Assembly (NCBI GenBank): GCA_964537685.1
Contig: CAZICM010000041.1
Span: 1 to 64,000, forward strand
Origin: CAZICM01 sp964537685
Lineage (GTDB): Bacteria; Myxococcota_A; Polyangia; Polyangiales; Polyangiaceae
Direction: 5' to 3'
Length of the DNA stretch: 64,000 bases
Below are positions 16,211-24,732 of the stretch, piece after piece (the first letter of the stretch is position 1; each line of letters begins with the position of its first letter). The notes below the pieces were generated by a model. That model was not told where the DNA came from. It worked only from the letters and a program-made list of their open reading frames with translations, and made no database searches. A program made the translations under genes and the position numbers.

Positions 16211-17551
16211 TTATTTAACGCATTGAGTCCCATCCTGAGACGTCCATTCCAGCTTGGTGCCCGCCAAGTCGAAAACAGGCATCTTGGCACGGAACTCAGA
16301 TGATAAATCGCCGCTCCCGATCAACTTATCCAGCACATCCAATCCAATAGGCTGAATTCGCACCCGCATGACAATACGATCGGGCACGGCGCCCGTAATC
16401 TTAAACGTGCGCGTCTTGGCGTGGAAAAAACCAGGCTTGGCAGGATCGGCCGTCTTGCCTTGCTCGAGCAGCTCCGAGACCGTCGCCTTCGCCTCCCAAA
16501 ACATATGAACTTCATTGCCCATTTCATCGTGCATCCAATCCCGCAATAACCAAAGATTCGGATCATTGAGCGCCGTAACCGGCTCCGTTTCAGGCGTTAC
16601 ACCCGTTTGAAATACAATTTGATTGCCTGTATATGCGATCAATTCTAGCCATGCCCTCCGGTCCTGGGCCGCCCCGCTGGGAAAACTATGGCCGGCGGAT
16701 AAATTATCGAGTGTCACATCAATTTGAAAAAATCCAGGCTTGGGCGCGGCGCAAAGCTCGGCTTGAAGCGTTGGATCTAATTCCTTTTGAATGGCTTGCT
16801 TCTGAGCCTCCATTTCGGGCCAAGGCGTGAGCGCCACATCGACGGCAGGAAAGGAGTGAGCGTGCACGCGCCGCAGGACATTGGGATAGGTGGTCGATGC
16901 AGCACCGTCTTTTCCCGTCATATGGCATTGATTGCAATTCAAGAGACGCCCTTCGAGGTTTTGCCCAAAGAGCGATTCCTTCCATTCAAGATAGGTGCGC
17001 TCGAGATGCACATTGGCCGGCGTAACCACATCATGACAACTGCCGCATAAATCGGAGGATTGTATTTTTTTGCGATCGTGAAGTGATGAATATGCGCTTT
17101 GGTGACCTTCGTTGGGCTGGGGATCGGATATTCCGCCCCGCATGACTGTATCGCCCGCAAGTTTTAAAGGATTGTTATGCGTGCCCTCGACCGCCTGTAC
17201 GGTATGGCAAAAATAGCATGTAATTCCTTTTAATTGTTGAGGAACCTGATCGAGGTTCAATCCATCTGTGGTGGCGCCTTCAAGAATGGCCATCGGTGCA
17301 TGGCATTTGACGCAAAAATCTCCGAGCGCGCCTTGGGTTTCGCGCTGGCCGCGGGCGTTCATTGCAATGAATACCGGATCGTCGGCGGCGTAGGAATGCA
17401 TGCTGCCGGACCATTCGCGATAATGGTCGGGATGGCAGTCCTTACAGCTTTCAGGGCTGAGGAGTTCCTCGCGGGTAAGTTTGGGCTCGGGGGTTTCGCT
17501 GCAGGCGCCGAGTCCGAGCGCCGAAATGGCAATGAAGAAATTGCGGTGCAT
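16211..17551 (-). CDS. Pentahaem c-type cytochrome lipoprotein
   Basis: 446 residues. Lipobox LGLGACSE, then five CxxCH haem sites in the first half: CKDCH, CVKCH, CYFCH, CGSCH and CNQCH. The layout resembles the cytochrome c554-like multihaem family. The second half is a beta-rich domain without haem sites (GFFQIDVTLDNLSAGHSFPSG). It is expected in the periplasm or on the outer membrane as an electron carrier. GGAGCAGACC precedes the ATG. The YtkA-like lipoprotein gene lies 71 bp upstream on the same strand, so the two are probably one unit. Confidence 0.87.
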   Translation of the reverse strand: MHRNFFIAISALGLGACSETPEPKLTREELLSPESCKDCHPDHYREWSGSMHSYAADDPVFIAMNARGQRETQGALGDFCVKCHAPMAILEGATTDGLNLDQVPQQLKGITCYFCHTVQAVEGTHNNPLKLAGDTVMRGGISDPQPNEGHQSAYSSLHDRKKIQSSDLCGSCHDVVTPANVHLERTYLEWKESLFGQNLEGRLLNCNQCHMTGKDGAASTTYPNVLRRVHAHSFPAVDVALTPWPEMEAQKQAIQKELDPTLQAELCAAPKPGFFQIDVTLDNLSAGHSFPSGAAQDRRAWLELIAYTGNQIVFQTGVTPETEPVTALNDPNLWLLRDWMHDEMGNEVHMFWEAKATVSELLEQGKTADPAKPGFFHAKTRTFKITGAVPDRIVMRVRIQPIGLDVLDKLIGSGDLSSEFRAKMPVFDLAGTKLEWTSQDGTQCVK

Positions 17552-17622
17552 GGTCTGCTCCAGGGGTTTAGGGGATTCGATTGTAGGGTCTGGAGCAGCG
17601 GAGACAGGGAGTAATGTCGAGA

Positions 17623-18150
17623 TTAGCCCTCAATGCAAAAAGCGAATTTCACGCTGTCTGCAGTGCCCGTGGCCGAGGTGATATCGATGGTCGTTTCCCA
17701 CACGCCGGGCATTGAAAAATTAATTGGGCTAAGGGTGTATTCGCCGCCGCTGCCCTTCGGGGTGACCATAACATCAATCGACGATCCATGGCCGTGTTCT
17801 GGCATAAAAGGGGTGACTTTGATCGTTGCGCCGTCGACGGGCATGGCGGATGTGTCGCTGATTTGAACGGTCCAACTGTTGTCGCCTTTGGTGGGAGGCG
17901 CGGGTGTGGCGCCGCTGAGTTTAACCGTGAATTTTTGCTGGGCCGTGGTCTTTTGGAGTCCAATACTAAAGGTATCAGCCTCCATTCCGCAGGAATTGGC
18001 GCTGGGGGTTTCGGTGTGGGAATCGTGATCGCTGCATCCCCCGAGGGTGAAGCCGATGGCCAGCGCGGAAGCGAGGATGACCGGTGGTTTAATGAAAGAA
18101 TTGAATGACAATTTTTTGAAATTGTTAAGTGAAAAGGAAATGAAATGCAT
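17623..18150 (-). CDS. YtkA/FixH-like domain lipoprotein
   Basis: 175 residues. Signal peptide with lipobox TLGGCSDH. The mature part has the immunoglobulin-like YtkA pattern: KFTVKLSGATPAPPTKGDNSW, a VDGATIKVTPFMPEHGHGSS segment and FSMPGVWETTIDI. The His-rich MPEHGHG is characteristic and may bind copper. I chose the ATG at 18150, with AAGGA 8 bp upstream, over 18189. It is upstream of the multihaem cytochrome and may help metal or haem handling for it (inference). Confidence 0.72.
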   Translation of the reverse strand: MHFISFSLNNFKKLSFNSFIKPPVILASALAIGFTLGGCSDHDSHTETPSANSCGMEADTFSIGLQKTTAQQKFTVKLSGATPAPPTKGDNSWTVQISDTSAMPVDGATIKVTPFMPEHGHGSSIDVMVTPKGSGGEYTLSPINFSMPGVWETTIDITSATGTADSVKFAFCIEG

Positions 18151-18286
18151 GAGAAATATCCTTTCGTCATGGATGAACGGGAGCTGCATTTAAAAATCTA
18201 AGCCTAAATTCAGGGATGGCAGCAGAAATTTTGTCATTGGGACACATTGACGCAGGGAAGCGGCGGGCATACAAGCGAAATCCCTG

Positions 18287-19162
18287 ATGGATATCAGCGT
18301 TGCACTTGGGCGTTTGGGGGGGTTGCCCTGTTTTCAGGGAGCTCTTCATCTCGAGCCGCTGGGCGGTGGGCTCACCAATCATAATTTTTTGGTGCGGGAT
18401 GCAAAGGGGCGTTACGTAGCGCGCTTGGGCGAAGATATTCGGGTGCACGGTGTGCTTCGGGCCATGGAGCTCGAGGCGAGCCGGGCGGCTTATGCCGCTG
18501 GTGTTTCGCCTGAGGTTTTGTATAGCGAGCCGGGTATTTTGGTATTGGCCTATATTGAGGGGCAAACGCTGTCGCCGGAGCTTGTGAGGGAGGAGCGGCG
18601 TTTGGGGGATATCGTGGATTTGGTAAGGCGCGCTCATGGCGAAATACCTATGTATTTAAGGGGGCCGGCGCTGATGTTTTGGGTGTTTCATGTGATTCGG
18701 GATTATGCGGCCGGGCTGATTGAATCGAGGAGCCGGTGGATGGCTCTGTTGAGCGGGCTTTTGGAGCAAGCGGCGTTGCTGGAGAGGGCGGTGGGGCCGG
18801 TGGATATTGTATTTGGGCATAACGATTTGCTTGCGGCCAATATTATCGATGATGGGCGGCGGTTATGGCTTATTGATTGGGACTATGCGGGGTTTAATAG
18901 TCCGTTATTTGATTTGGGGGGGCTGTGCTCGAACAGCGGGCTGCCCGAGGAGGCCGAGCGTTTTGTACTGGAGCGGTATCGGGGTAAGGCGGTGGATGAG
19001 GGGTATTTCCGGTCATATCAGGCGATGAAGTGCGCATCTTTGCTAAGGGAGGCGATGTGGAGCATGGTATCGGAAATTCATTCGGCGATTGATTATGATT
19101 TTGAGGCGTATACGGGTGAGAATTTAGAGAGGTATAGGGCGGAATTCGATAGATTTCGATAG
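18287..19162 (+). CDS. Choline/ethanolamine kinase-like phosphotransferase
   Basis: 291 residues of the APH/choline kinase fold. Visible are GGGLTNHNFLV (nucleotide loop), YVARLGEDI, the Brenner motif FGHNDLLAANII and the metal site LIDWDYAGFN. These match choline kinases (LicA-like) better than antibiotic phosphotransferases. It heads a run of four genes on the plus strand with gaps of about 10-40 bp: two lectin-like lipoproteins and a NADAR protein. Third positions are unusually G/T-rich in this run compared with neighbours. Confidence 0.82.
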   Translation: MDISVALGRLGGLPCFQGALHLEPLGGGLTNHNFLVRDAKGRYVARLGEDIRVHGVLRAMELEASRAAYAAGVSPEVLYSEPGILVLAYIEGQTLSPELVREERRLGDIVDLVRRAHGEIPMYLRGPALMFWVFHVIRDYAAGLIESRSRWMALLSGLLEQAALLERAVGPVDIVFGHNDLLAANIIDDGRRLWLIDWDYAGFNSPLFDLGGLCSNSGLPEEAERFVLERYRGKAVDEGYFRSYQAMKCASLLREAMWSMVSEIHSAIDYDFEAYTGENLERYRAEFDRFR

Positions 19163-19201
19163 CGAGGCAGGGTGTGGCTGATGCGGAAGGGTATTCGGGC
19201 G

Positions 19202-19810
19202 ATGGAGCGAAGGCATAGCGGAAGGGTGAGGCGCTTTTTGTGCGTGGCCGGGCTTTGCCTGACAGGCGCCTGCAGGGTGATAACGGGTTTGGATGAGCTT
19301 CAATTTGGCGAGGATGCACAGGCTTCGCTGACCTGCCGTGAGAAGGTGGGGAATCGATTGGGTGAGGCGGATATCGTTGGTTTGAATGAGCGGTGTTATG
19401 CATTGGTGGGGCCTTCGAGCGGTTGGCAAGATGCCCGGATGCAATGCCTCGAGGCGGGTATGTATCTAGCTTCTCCCGCGGCTGCTGCGGAGCTGACCAA
19501 TCTAAGCGTGGCGTTTCAGGATCGGGGAATAGAGTCGTTTTGGCTGGGCGGTGCATTTAAGGGAGCGGGCTGGGCATGGGATAGCGGGGAGCCTTGGAAT
19601 ATCTATCCCTGTACGGCCGTGGCGGAGCCTACATGTGATATCGCTGTGAATCTATGGCAGAGCGCTCAGCCGGATGGAAGCGGTTTTTGCTTGGCGGGGC
19701 GCTATGTGTCTATGGCCGATCCTGATATGGCTTCGGATATAGGGGTTCTGCGGCTGGATGACGTTGATTGTAGTGTTTTAATGTCGTTTTTATGTGAAAT
19801 GGCTCTGTAG
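19202..19810 (+). CDS. C-type-lectin-like lipoprotein with CRxxxGxDELxF tag
   Basis: About 202 residues from the ATG at 19202. Signal peptide with lipobox LTGACR; straight after the lipidated Cys comes RVITGLDELQF, a tag shared with two other lipoproteins here. The C-terminal domain is C-type-lectin-like: RCYALVGPSSGWQDARMQC at the start, FWLGG and WDSGEPW in the middle, and CSVLMSFLCE at the end. Probably outer-membrane anchored and binding a saccharide or protein. ATG at 19181 is an alternative start. It is paralogous to the next gene. Confidence 0.72.
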   Translation: MERRHSGRVRRFLCVAGLCLTGACRVITGLDELQFGEDAQASLTCREKVGNRLGEADIVGLNERCYALVGPSSGWQDARMQCLEAGMYLASPAAAAELTNLSVAFQDRGIESFWLGGAFKGAGWAWDSGEPWNIYPCTAVAEPTCDIAVNLWQSAQPDGSGFCLAGRYVSMADPDMASDIGVLRLDDVDCSVLMSFLCEMAL

Positions 19811-19819
19811 GGGTGAAGA

Positions 19820-20587
19820 ATGAGCAGATATCACGGTTTATGGTTGGGATGTATTGGGTTTATCGCCTGGGCTGCGGGCTGCAGGTCGGCGATTGGTGTT
19901 GATGAGCTCAGCTTTGATAATGGTTTTGAGAATGGGCAGGGCGGGGCAGGAGGAATGGTGGAAGGGGTCGGCGGGGCCGGCGGTTCGGGCGGAGTCGATA
20001 TCGGTACGAAATGCGGGGATGGCAAGGTTGATTTCTTTCCATTGGAGTGGTGCGATGATGGTAATAATATGGATGGCGATACCTGTTCAAGCGATTGCCG
20101 CTGTGGTGTGCAGGATGCCGGCTTCGATCCGACGGTGAAGGCTTTTCATGGTATAGGCGGCGAGGCGTGTTATGTGTATTTAGGGGATTCGGCGCTGTAT
20201 ACTGAGCCCGAAGCGAATTCGATTTGCATGGAGTTTGGAGGGGATTTGTTTTCCGTGAAGAGTGCCTCGGAGCTTCAATGGGTGGTGGAGACGGTGGGGA
20301 GTTCGAGTCCGGTATGGTTGGGGGGAAAGCGTTTGCCGGGAGATCCTTTGATGTGGAGATGGCTGTCCGGGGAGCCTTGGATTATTAAGCCGTGTGATCC
20401 GGCGGATAATGCGGCATGCAATGAGACGATTGATCTTTGGGGCGCGGGTCAGCCGGATAATATGAGCGGAAATGAGGATTGTATTCAGACGATGCCCAGT
20501 GTGGCTGTGATGCAGGATGTGGCTTGTTCCCAGACGGCCAGGGTGGTGTGCCAAAGCGGGTTTTTTGTAGGGAAATATAGAAGGTAG
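19820..20587 (+). CDS. C-type-lectin-like lipoprotein with Myxococcus Cys-rich repeat
   Basis: 255 residues. Lipobox WAAGCR, post-Cys tag RSAIGVDELSF, Gly-rich spacer, then one Myxococcota-type Cys-rich repeat (CGDGKVDFFPLEWCDDGNN ... CSSDC). The lectin-like domain follows: ACYVYLGDS, AEPEANSIC-like helix, VWLGGKRLPG, WLSGEPW and CSQTARVVCQ. It is a paralogue of the preceding gene with the extra repeat. GGGTGAAG precedes the ATG. A role in surface binding is inferred. Confidence 0.75.
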   Translation: MSRYHGLWLGCIGFIAWAAGCRSAIGVDELSFDNGFENGQGGAGGMVEGVGGAGGSGGVDIGTKCGDGKVDFFPLEWCDDGNNMDGDTCSSDCRCGVQDAGFDPTVKAFHGIGGEACYVYLGDSALYTEPEANSICMEFGGDLFSVKSASELQWVVETVGSSSPVWLGGKRLPGDPLMWRWLSGEPWIIKPCDPADNAACNETIDLWGAGQPDNMSGNEDCIQTMPSVAVMQDVACSQTARVVCQSGFFVGKYRR

Positions 20588-20598
20588 AGGACAAGGCG

Positions 20599-21171
20599 AT
20601 GGAACAGGATCAATACAATGTGAGCGCTCTTGCGGCAAGCATTCGCGCGGGTGTGGAGCATGATTTTATCTTTTTCTGGGGGCATACGCCTTCGGTTGAG
20701 GGGCAATTGGATAAGGCTTGTTTGAGTCAATGGTTTCCGGCGCGTTTTGTGGTGGATGGGGTGGAGTATCCAACGGCGGAGCATTTTATGATGGCGGGAA
20801 AGGCTCGGTTGTTTGGGGATGAGGCGAATGCAAAGCGCATTTTGAGTTCGGTCAGCCCAAAAGAGGTAAAGCAGATTGGGAGGGAGGTGAAGGGGTTTCG
20901 CGATGAGTTGTGGAGGGAGCGGCGTTCTGATATTGTGATCGCGGGAAATATGGCAAAGTTTTCCCAGAATCCAGAGCTCGGGGCCTATTTGGCGGCGACA
21001 GGGGGTTGTGTCTTGGTGGAGGCAAGTCCCATGGATAAAGTGTGGGGTATTGGTCTTGCTGCAAATCATCCCGATGCAACGAATCCTTCTGCATGGCCCG
21101 GTTTAAATCTGTTGGGTTTTGCGCTGATGACGGTGAGAGAGAGATTGGCCTCGAAGGCGCCTGCCCCCTGA
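20599..21171 (+). CDS. NADAR domain protein (YbiA/RibX-like N-glycosidase)
   Basis: 190 residues. The NADAR signature is clear: FFWGHTPS near the N-terminus, QWFPARFVVDGVEYPTAEHFM, GKARLFGD, then MDKVWGIGL and NLLGFALMTVRERL at the end. Known members cleave N-glycosidic bonds in riboflavin intermediates, or remove ADP-ribose from guanine in DNA when paired with DarT-type toxins. No DarT-like gene lies beside it, so a metabolic repair role is as likely. It is the last gene of the plus-strand run starting at 18287. Confidence 0.88.
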   Translation: MEQDQYNVSALAASIRAGVEHDFIFFWGHTPSVEGQLDKACLSQWFPARFVVDGVEYPTAEHFMMAGKARLFGDEANAKRILSSVSPKEVKQIGREVKGFRDELWRERRSDIVIAGNMAKFSQNPELGAYLAATGGCVLVEASPMDKVWGIGLAANHPDATNPSAWPGLNLLGFALMTVRERLASKAPAP

Positions 21172-21422
21172 CATTTGAGTCGCACCTTCCGTCATCGAAT
21201 TCACTCGGCGCCTTCGCCGTTCTGGGCAAATGTGCCCGCGCTGATTAAGATTTCGCCCCGTTTTGCCGTCTTGGCGCTCTTGGTACGGGCTCTGCAATAA
21301 CGCTCCGCCGAAATTCGGGCTTGGCGCTGGAGCCAAATGTTCCTCAGATAGCTGAGGCTGTGCATTTGAGTCTCTGCGCAAACCATGGGATTTTATTGTC
21401 TTTGCCGCGTTGGGAGCGTGCC
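21172..21422. other. Intergenic stretch, nothing recognised
   Basis: 251 bp between the NADAR and the propeller-cytochrome genes. No RNA gene, strong promoter or clear hairpin was seen; open frames here look like chance. Confidence 0.5.
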
Positions 21423-23261
21423 ATGAAGAGCAACGTGTCGGGTCTTTCTTTGGGTTTGGCGATGCTGTTGGGCGTGTTGGGGACGACGGGCTGCGAGGGT
21501 ATGCTGACCTCGCTGTTTGGGGAAGATGGCTTGAGCGCAAGCACCGAGCCTGCGTTGCCTGAACCGTCGCCGGGTGCCCCATTGAGCGGGGGTACGCTGG
21601 CCGTGTCGGCGGACGGCGTTACCGCGGTGGCCGCCGATAGCGAGATGGATAGGGTGTTTGTTGTGGATTTGGAGGCGTTTCAGATCCGGCACGAGGTGGT
21701 GCTGAAGGCGAAGGATGAGCCGGGCCGGGTGGCGATGGGGAAAGATGGTGTGGCGTATGTGGCGCTTCGTAGGGGTGGGGCCGTGGCCGCGGTGAATTTA
21801 GCGTCGGGAGAGGTGTCGAGGCGGGATGTGTGCGGCGCTCCGCGGGGGCTTGCTTATGATTCTGTCAAGGATGTGTTGCATGTCGCATGTGCCGGTGGAG
21901 AGCTGGTGTCTTTAGCTGGAAATCTGGAGGGCGAGCCGCTTCGCTCGCTTAGGCTGGAGCGGGATTTAAGGGATGTGGTGATTAGAAACGATGCGCTTGT
22001 GGTCAGCCGTTTTAGGGCGGCCGAGCTGTTGATTGTGAATGGGGAAGGGGTTGTTGAGAAGCATTTGAAGCCTGGAGTGTATGCCTCGCCCACGCAGAGG
22101 ACCTTTGAGCCGGCGGTGGGATGGAGAATGTTGGATGTTCCTGGTGGATCGGTGGTCATGGTGCATCAGCGTTCGTTTACGGGAACGATTCCCACGGGGG
22201 CGCCTTTGGGCGGGACGGGGGCAACGTATTATGGTGGTCCTTGCGATAATAGCGTGGTGCACGCGGCGTTGACGGCTTTTGATGTGGAGGGTGGGTTTTC
22301 GGTGACGATGGAGGGGAAGGGTGGTTTGGGGAATTTGACCTTGCCCGTGGATGTGGCTGTGTCCAAGGATGGGCGGGTGGCCGTTGTGGGCGCGGGAATG
22401 GATTCGGTTTTGGAAGCGCCTCTTTCGGCGACCACCTCTTCGGATACGCTCGATACTTGTCCCGCGACGGCGCTTGGTCCCACGGGGTCAAAAATCCACA
22501 GTGTTCCCGATCCTGTCGCGGCGGCTTTTGGGGTTCATGGATATTTGCTTGTTCAAGGGCGTCAAGAATTGTTGACGGTCTTCGATGCTCAGGGCAAGCA
22601 TGTGGGGCATGTCAGCTTTCCCAGCGAGCGAAGGCTGCACACGGGAGATCGGCTGTTTCACAAGGCGCCCGGCGGCGGTAATGGTCCGGTGGCATGTGCA
22701 TCTTGTCATCCTGAGGGAAGGGAGGACGGCCGGGTGTGGAAGTTTGAGAAGTTGGGCGAGCTTCGTTCTCAGTCGATGCTGGGCGGGGTGCTTGATACGC
22801 TGCCGTTGCACTGGGAGGGAGATATGGACAATATCGATGCGCTGATCAGCGAGGTGTTTGTGAATCGCATGGGCGCGGCAGAGCCGAGTGAACATGAGCG
22901 CAAGGCACTGGCGGAGTGGATGGATAGTCTGCCTGCGCTTCCGGCGGTGAAGGCTGTGGATGCCGAGGCGGCGGCCCGGGGTTCGGAGCTGTTTTATGAT
23001 GCAAAGGTGGGGTGTGGGAATTGTCATTCTGGGAATAAGTTGACGAATAATGCGACGATGGATGTGGGAACGGGCCGGGCGCTGCAGGTGCCTTCGCTGA
23101 TCGGTGTGGCGGATAGGTTGCCGCTGATGCATACGGGGTGTGCGAAGACGTTGAAAGAGCGCTTTGATCCGGCTTGCGGCGGTGGCGATCAACATGGAGT
23201 GACGTCGCATTTGAGCGAAGCGCAACTCAGCGATTTGATTGTGTATTTGGAGACGCTGTAG
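21423..23261 (+). CDS. Beta-propeller/dihaem cytochrome c lipoprotein
   Basis: 612 residues from the ATG at 21423 (GGGAGCG just upstream), which exposes a lipoprotein signal with lipobox LGTTGCEG. Residues about 50-410 are YncE-like propeller repeats (VAADSEMDRVFVVDLE, RGLAYDSVKDVLHVAC). The C-terminus carries two c-type haem sites (CASCHPEG, CGNCHSG) in an arrangement like the MauG/dihaem peroxidase group (TGDRLFHKAPGG, VPSLIGVADRLPLMHTG). It may be an exported oxidase or electron-transfer protein with a binding propeller. Convergent with the 23293 gene. Confidence 0.82.
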   Translation: MKSNVSGLSLGLAMLLGVLGTTGCEGMLTSLFGEDGLSASTEPALPEPSPGAPLSGGTLAVSADGVTAVAADSEMDRVFVVDLEAFQIRHEVVLKAKDEPGRVAMGKDGVAYVALRRGGAVAAVNLASGEVSRRDVCGAPRGLAYDSVKDVLHVACAGGELVSLAGNLEGEPLRSLRLERDLRDVVIRNDALVVSRFRAAELLIVNGEGVVEKHLKPGVYASPTQRTFEPAVGWRMLDVPGGSVVMVHQRSFTGTIPTGAPLGGTGATYYGGPCDNSVVHAALTAFDVEGGFSVTMEGKGGLGNLTLPVDVAVSKDGRVAVVGAGMDSVLEAPLSATTSSDTLDTCPATALGPTGSKIHSVPDPVAAAFGVHGYLLVQGRQELLTVFDAQGKHVGHVSFPSERRLHTGDRLFHKAPGGGNGPVACASCHPEGREDGRVWKFEKLGELRSQSMLGGVLDTLPLHWEGDMDNIDALISEVFVNRMGAAEPSEHERKALAEWMDSLPALPAVKAVDAEAAARGSELFYDAKVGCGNCHSGNKLTNNATMDVGTGRALQVPSLIGVADRLPLMHTGCAKTLKERFDPACGGGDQHGVTSHLSEAQLSDLIVYLETL

Positions 23262-23292
23262 GCGCGATGGGGGGGCGCTGCGGGAGGGATAT

Positions 23293-23664
23293 TTAGTTGG
23301 TCTTTAGGGCCGGTTCGCTCTTGGACAGCTTGTGAGCGCCAATGGTAACGGCGACGGCCGCAAATGTGGTGAAGATCAAGGCAAAGGCCACGTTATTGAG
23401 AGATTCTCCAAAACCCTGCCATGGGATTCGGGGGTCCGCGTTTAGTTCCCGGGTGTAGAAATGGGCTGTGGTGATGAGTCCCGTCGTAAAGCCCAGGAGG
23501 CCGCTCGATAGGGTCAATACACCAAGCGATACAATGAGCGGGATTTGCCGTTTATTGGGGGATACCGCATAACGAATCGAAATGGCGGCGAAAATGAGTC
23601 CGAAAACCATTGTCGGCCACATTCCCCATCCTCCCATACAAAACTGCTCAACGAGTTTATTCAT
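23293..23664 (-). CDS. MotA/TolQ/ExbB-like small membrane protein
   Basis: 123 residues with three hydrophobic helices: MWPTMVFGLIFAAISIRYA, LIVSLGVLTLSSGLLGFTTG and VAFALIFTTFAAVAVTIGA. The GWGMWPTMVFG opening and the GFGESLNNVAFALIFT segment resemble the MotA/TolQ/ExbB proton channel family in reduced form. No TolR/ExbD partner lies nearby. GGAGGTTGAG precedes the ATG. It follows the cytochrome lipoprotein gene by 60 bp on the same strand. Confidence 0.55.
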   Translation of the reverse strand: MNKLVEQFCMGGWGMWPTMVFGLIFAAISIRYAVSPNKRQIPLIVSLGVLTLSSGLLGFTTGLITTAHFYTRELNADPRIPWQGFGESLNNVAFALIFTTFAAVAVTIGAHKLSKSEPALKTN

Positions 23665-23724
23665 GTGTACTCAACCTCCGGTTTTTGCGCCGACAACCGC
23701 GTGGCCCTAAATGTTCCCCGCAAA

Positions 23725-24564
23725 TTACTGAGACTGAAGATGCGTGATAATGTCGGCCAGGTCTTTTACAGCCAGGTCTTTGACTTCAAAGAAAGGCATG
23801 GGGCCAGGTGTTGAATCCATCATGTCCATGGTGCCTGATGGAGGGGGCCCCGAGGTCCTCACTTGTTGAGCGATTCGGCCGGTTGTGATGATTTTAAGCG
23901 TATCTTTTAGAGGAGCGGCAAACTTCCCCACGGCCAGGCCCGATGTATGGCATTTCCCGCAATAGGTGTCGTATTTGGCCGCGCCCGCAGCCGCGTCGCC
24001 TCCGCCGTAGGCTGCTTCAAAAGCCGCTTCATCCGCGAGAACTTCAGGCGTGATGGTGTTGGGCGTGGTGGCTGCCGGATCTGAAATCGATTCTAAATAG
24101 GTTCGAAGCATGGTCCACGACGCATCGCCTTCGAGGAGGCTCGCGCCGCCCATCCATCCTTCGATACACGCATTGACCGCGAGAATGAGGTTGGGTGCGG
24201 CTCCTCCCTTGAAACTCGTGTGAAATGCGATGTCTTTCAAGGTGTTGCCGGAAAATCCATCTTGGGTGCCATCATCGCTGTGACATGTGGCACAAGTGGC
24301 CTGATTCCCGGGAGCTCCAAGTTTTTTCGAGGCTTCTCCATTGTAATAATCTTTAGCTCCGGAGCTGCCTCCTCCAGAGCCGCCGGTACCACTTCCTCCG
24401 CCGCTGCTGCTGCTGCCACTTCCTCCGCCGCCTCCGCCCATTCCACCGCTTGAGGATGAGCTTGCGCCGGTTGTTTCTTTGGTCTCGTCTCCGCCGCATG
24501 CGGCGCTTGCGAGGGAGAGCGTTGCGATTGCGAAAACACAGGTGAACAGGTGGGTCGAGTTCAT
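23725..24564 (-). CDS. Dihaem cytochrome c lipoprotein
   Basis: 279 residues. Lipobox ASAACGGD, then a Ser/Gly spacer of about 45 residues, then two cytochrome c domains with CATCH and CGKCH; the second contains TPGPMPFFEVKDLAVKDLADI with a Met as possible distal ligand. GGAGGATCA precedes the ATG. Probably an outer-membrane or periplasmic electron carrier. Operon with the small MotA-like gene downstream. Confidence 0.85.
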   Translation of the reverse strand: MNSTHLFTCVFAIATLSLASAACGGDETKETTGASSSSSGGMGGGGGGSGSSSSGGGSGTGGSGGGSSGAKDYYNGEASKKLGAPGNQATCATCHSDDGTQDGFSGNTLKDIAFHTSFKGGAAPNLILAVNACIEGWMGGASLLEGDASWTMLRTYLESISDPAATTPNTITPEVLADEAAFEAAYGGGDAAAGAAKYDTYCGKCHTSGLAVGKFAAPLKDTLKIITTGRIAQQVRTSGPPPSGTMDMMDSTPGPMPFFEVKDLAVKDLADIITHLQSQ

Positions 24565-24732
24565 TGATCCTCCAGAAGTAAAGAGCCTTGGCTGTGGAGC
24601 AAGGATGCTGGAGGATATGCGAAATGGACTTGGTACGCGAGTTTTTTTTGAGGGTGGTCTTCAAGAATTTTAAGCTGCAAAAAATAGGCTTGCCGGCCGC
24701 GCCATACACCGCTAAGAGGCAGTTCAATTCAA

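Noticed and set aside
20599..21171. DarT-DarG-like toxin-antitoxin role for the NADAR gene
   Set aside because: No ADP-ribosyltransferase-like gene is adjacent; neighbours are lipoproteins and a kinase.
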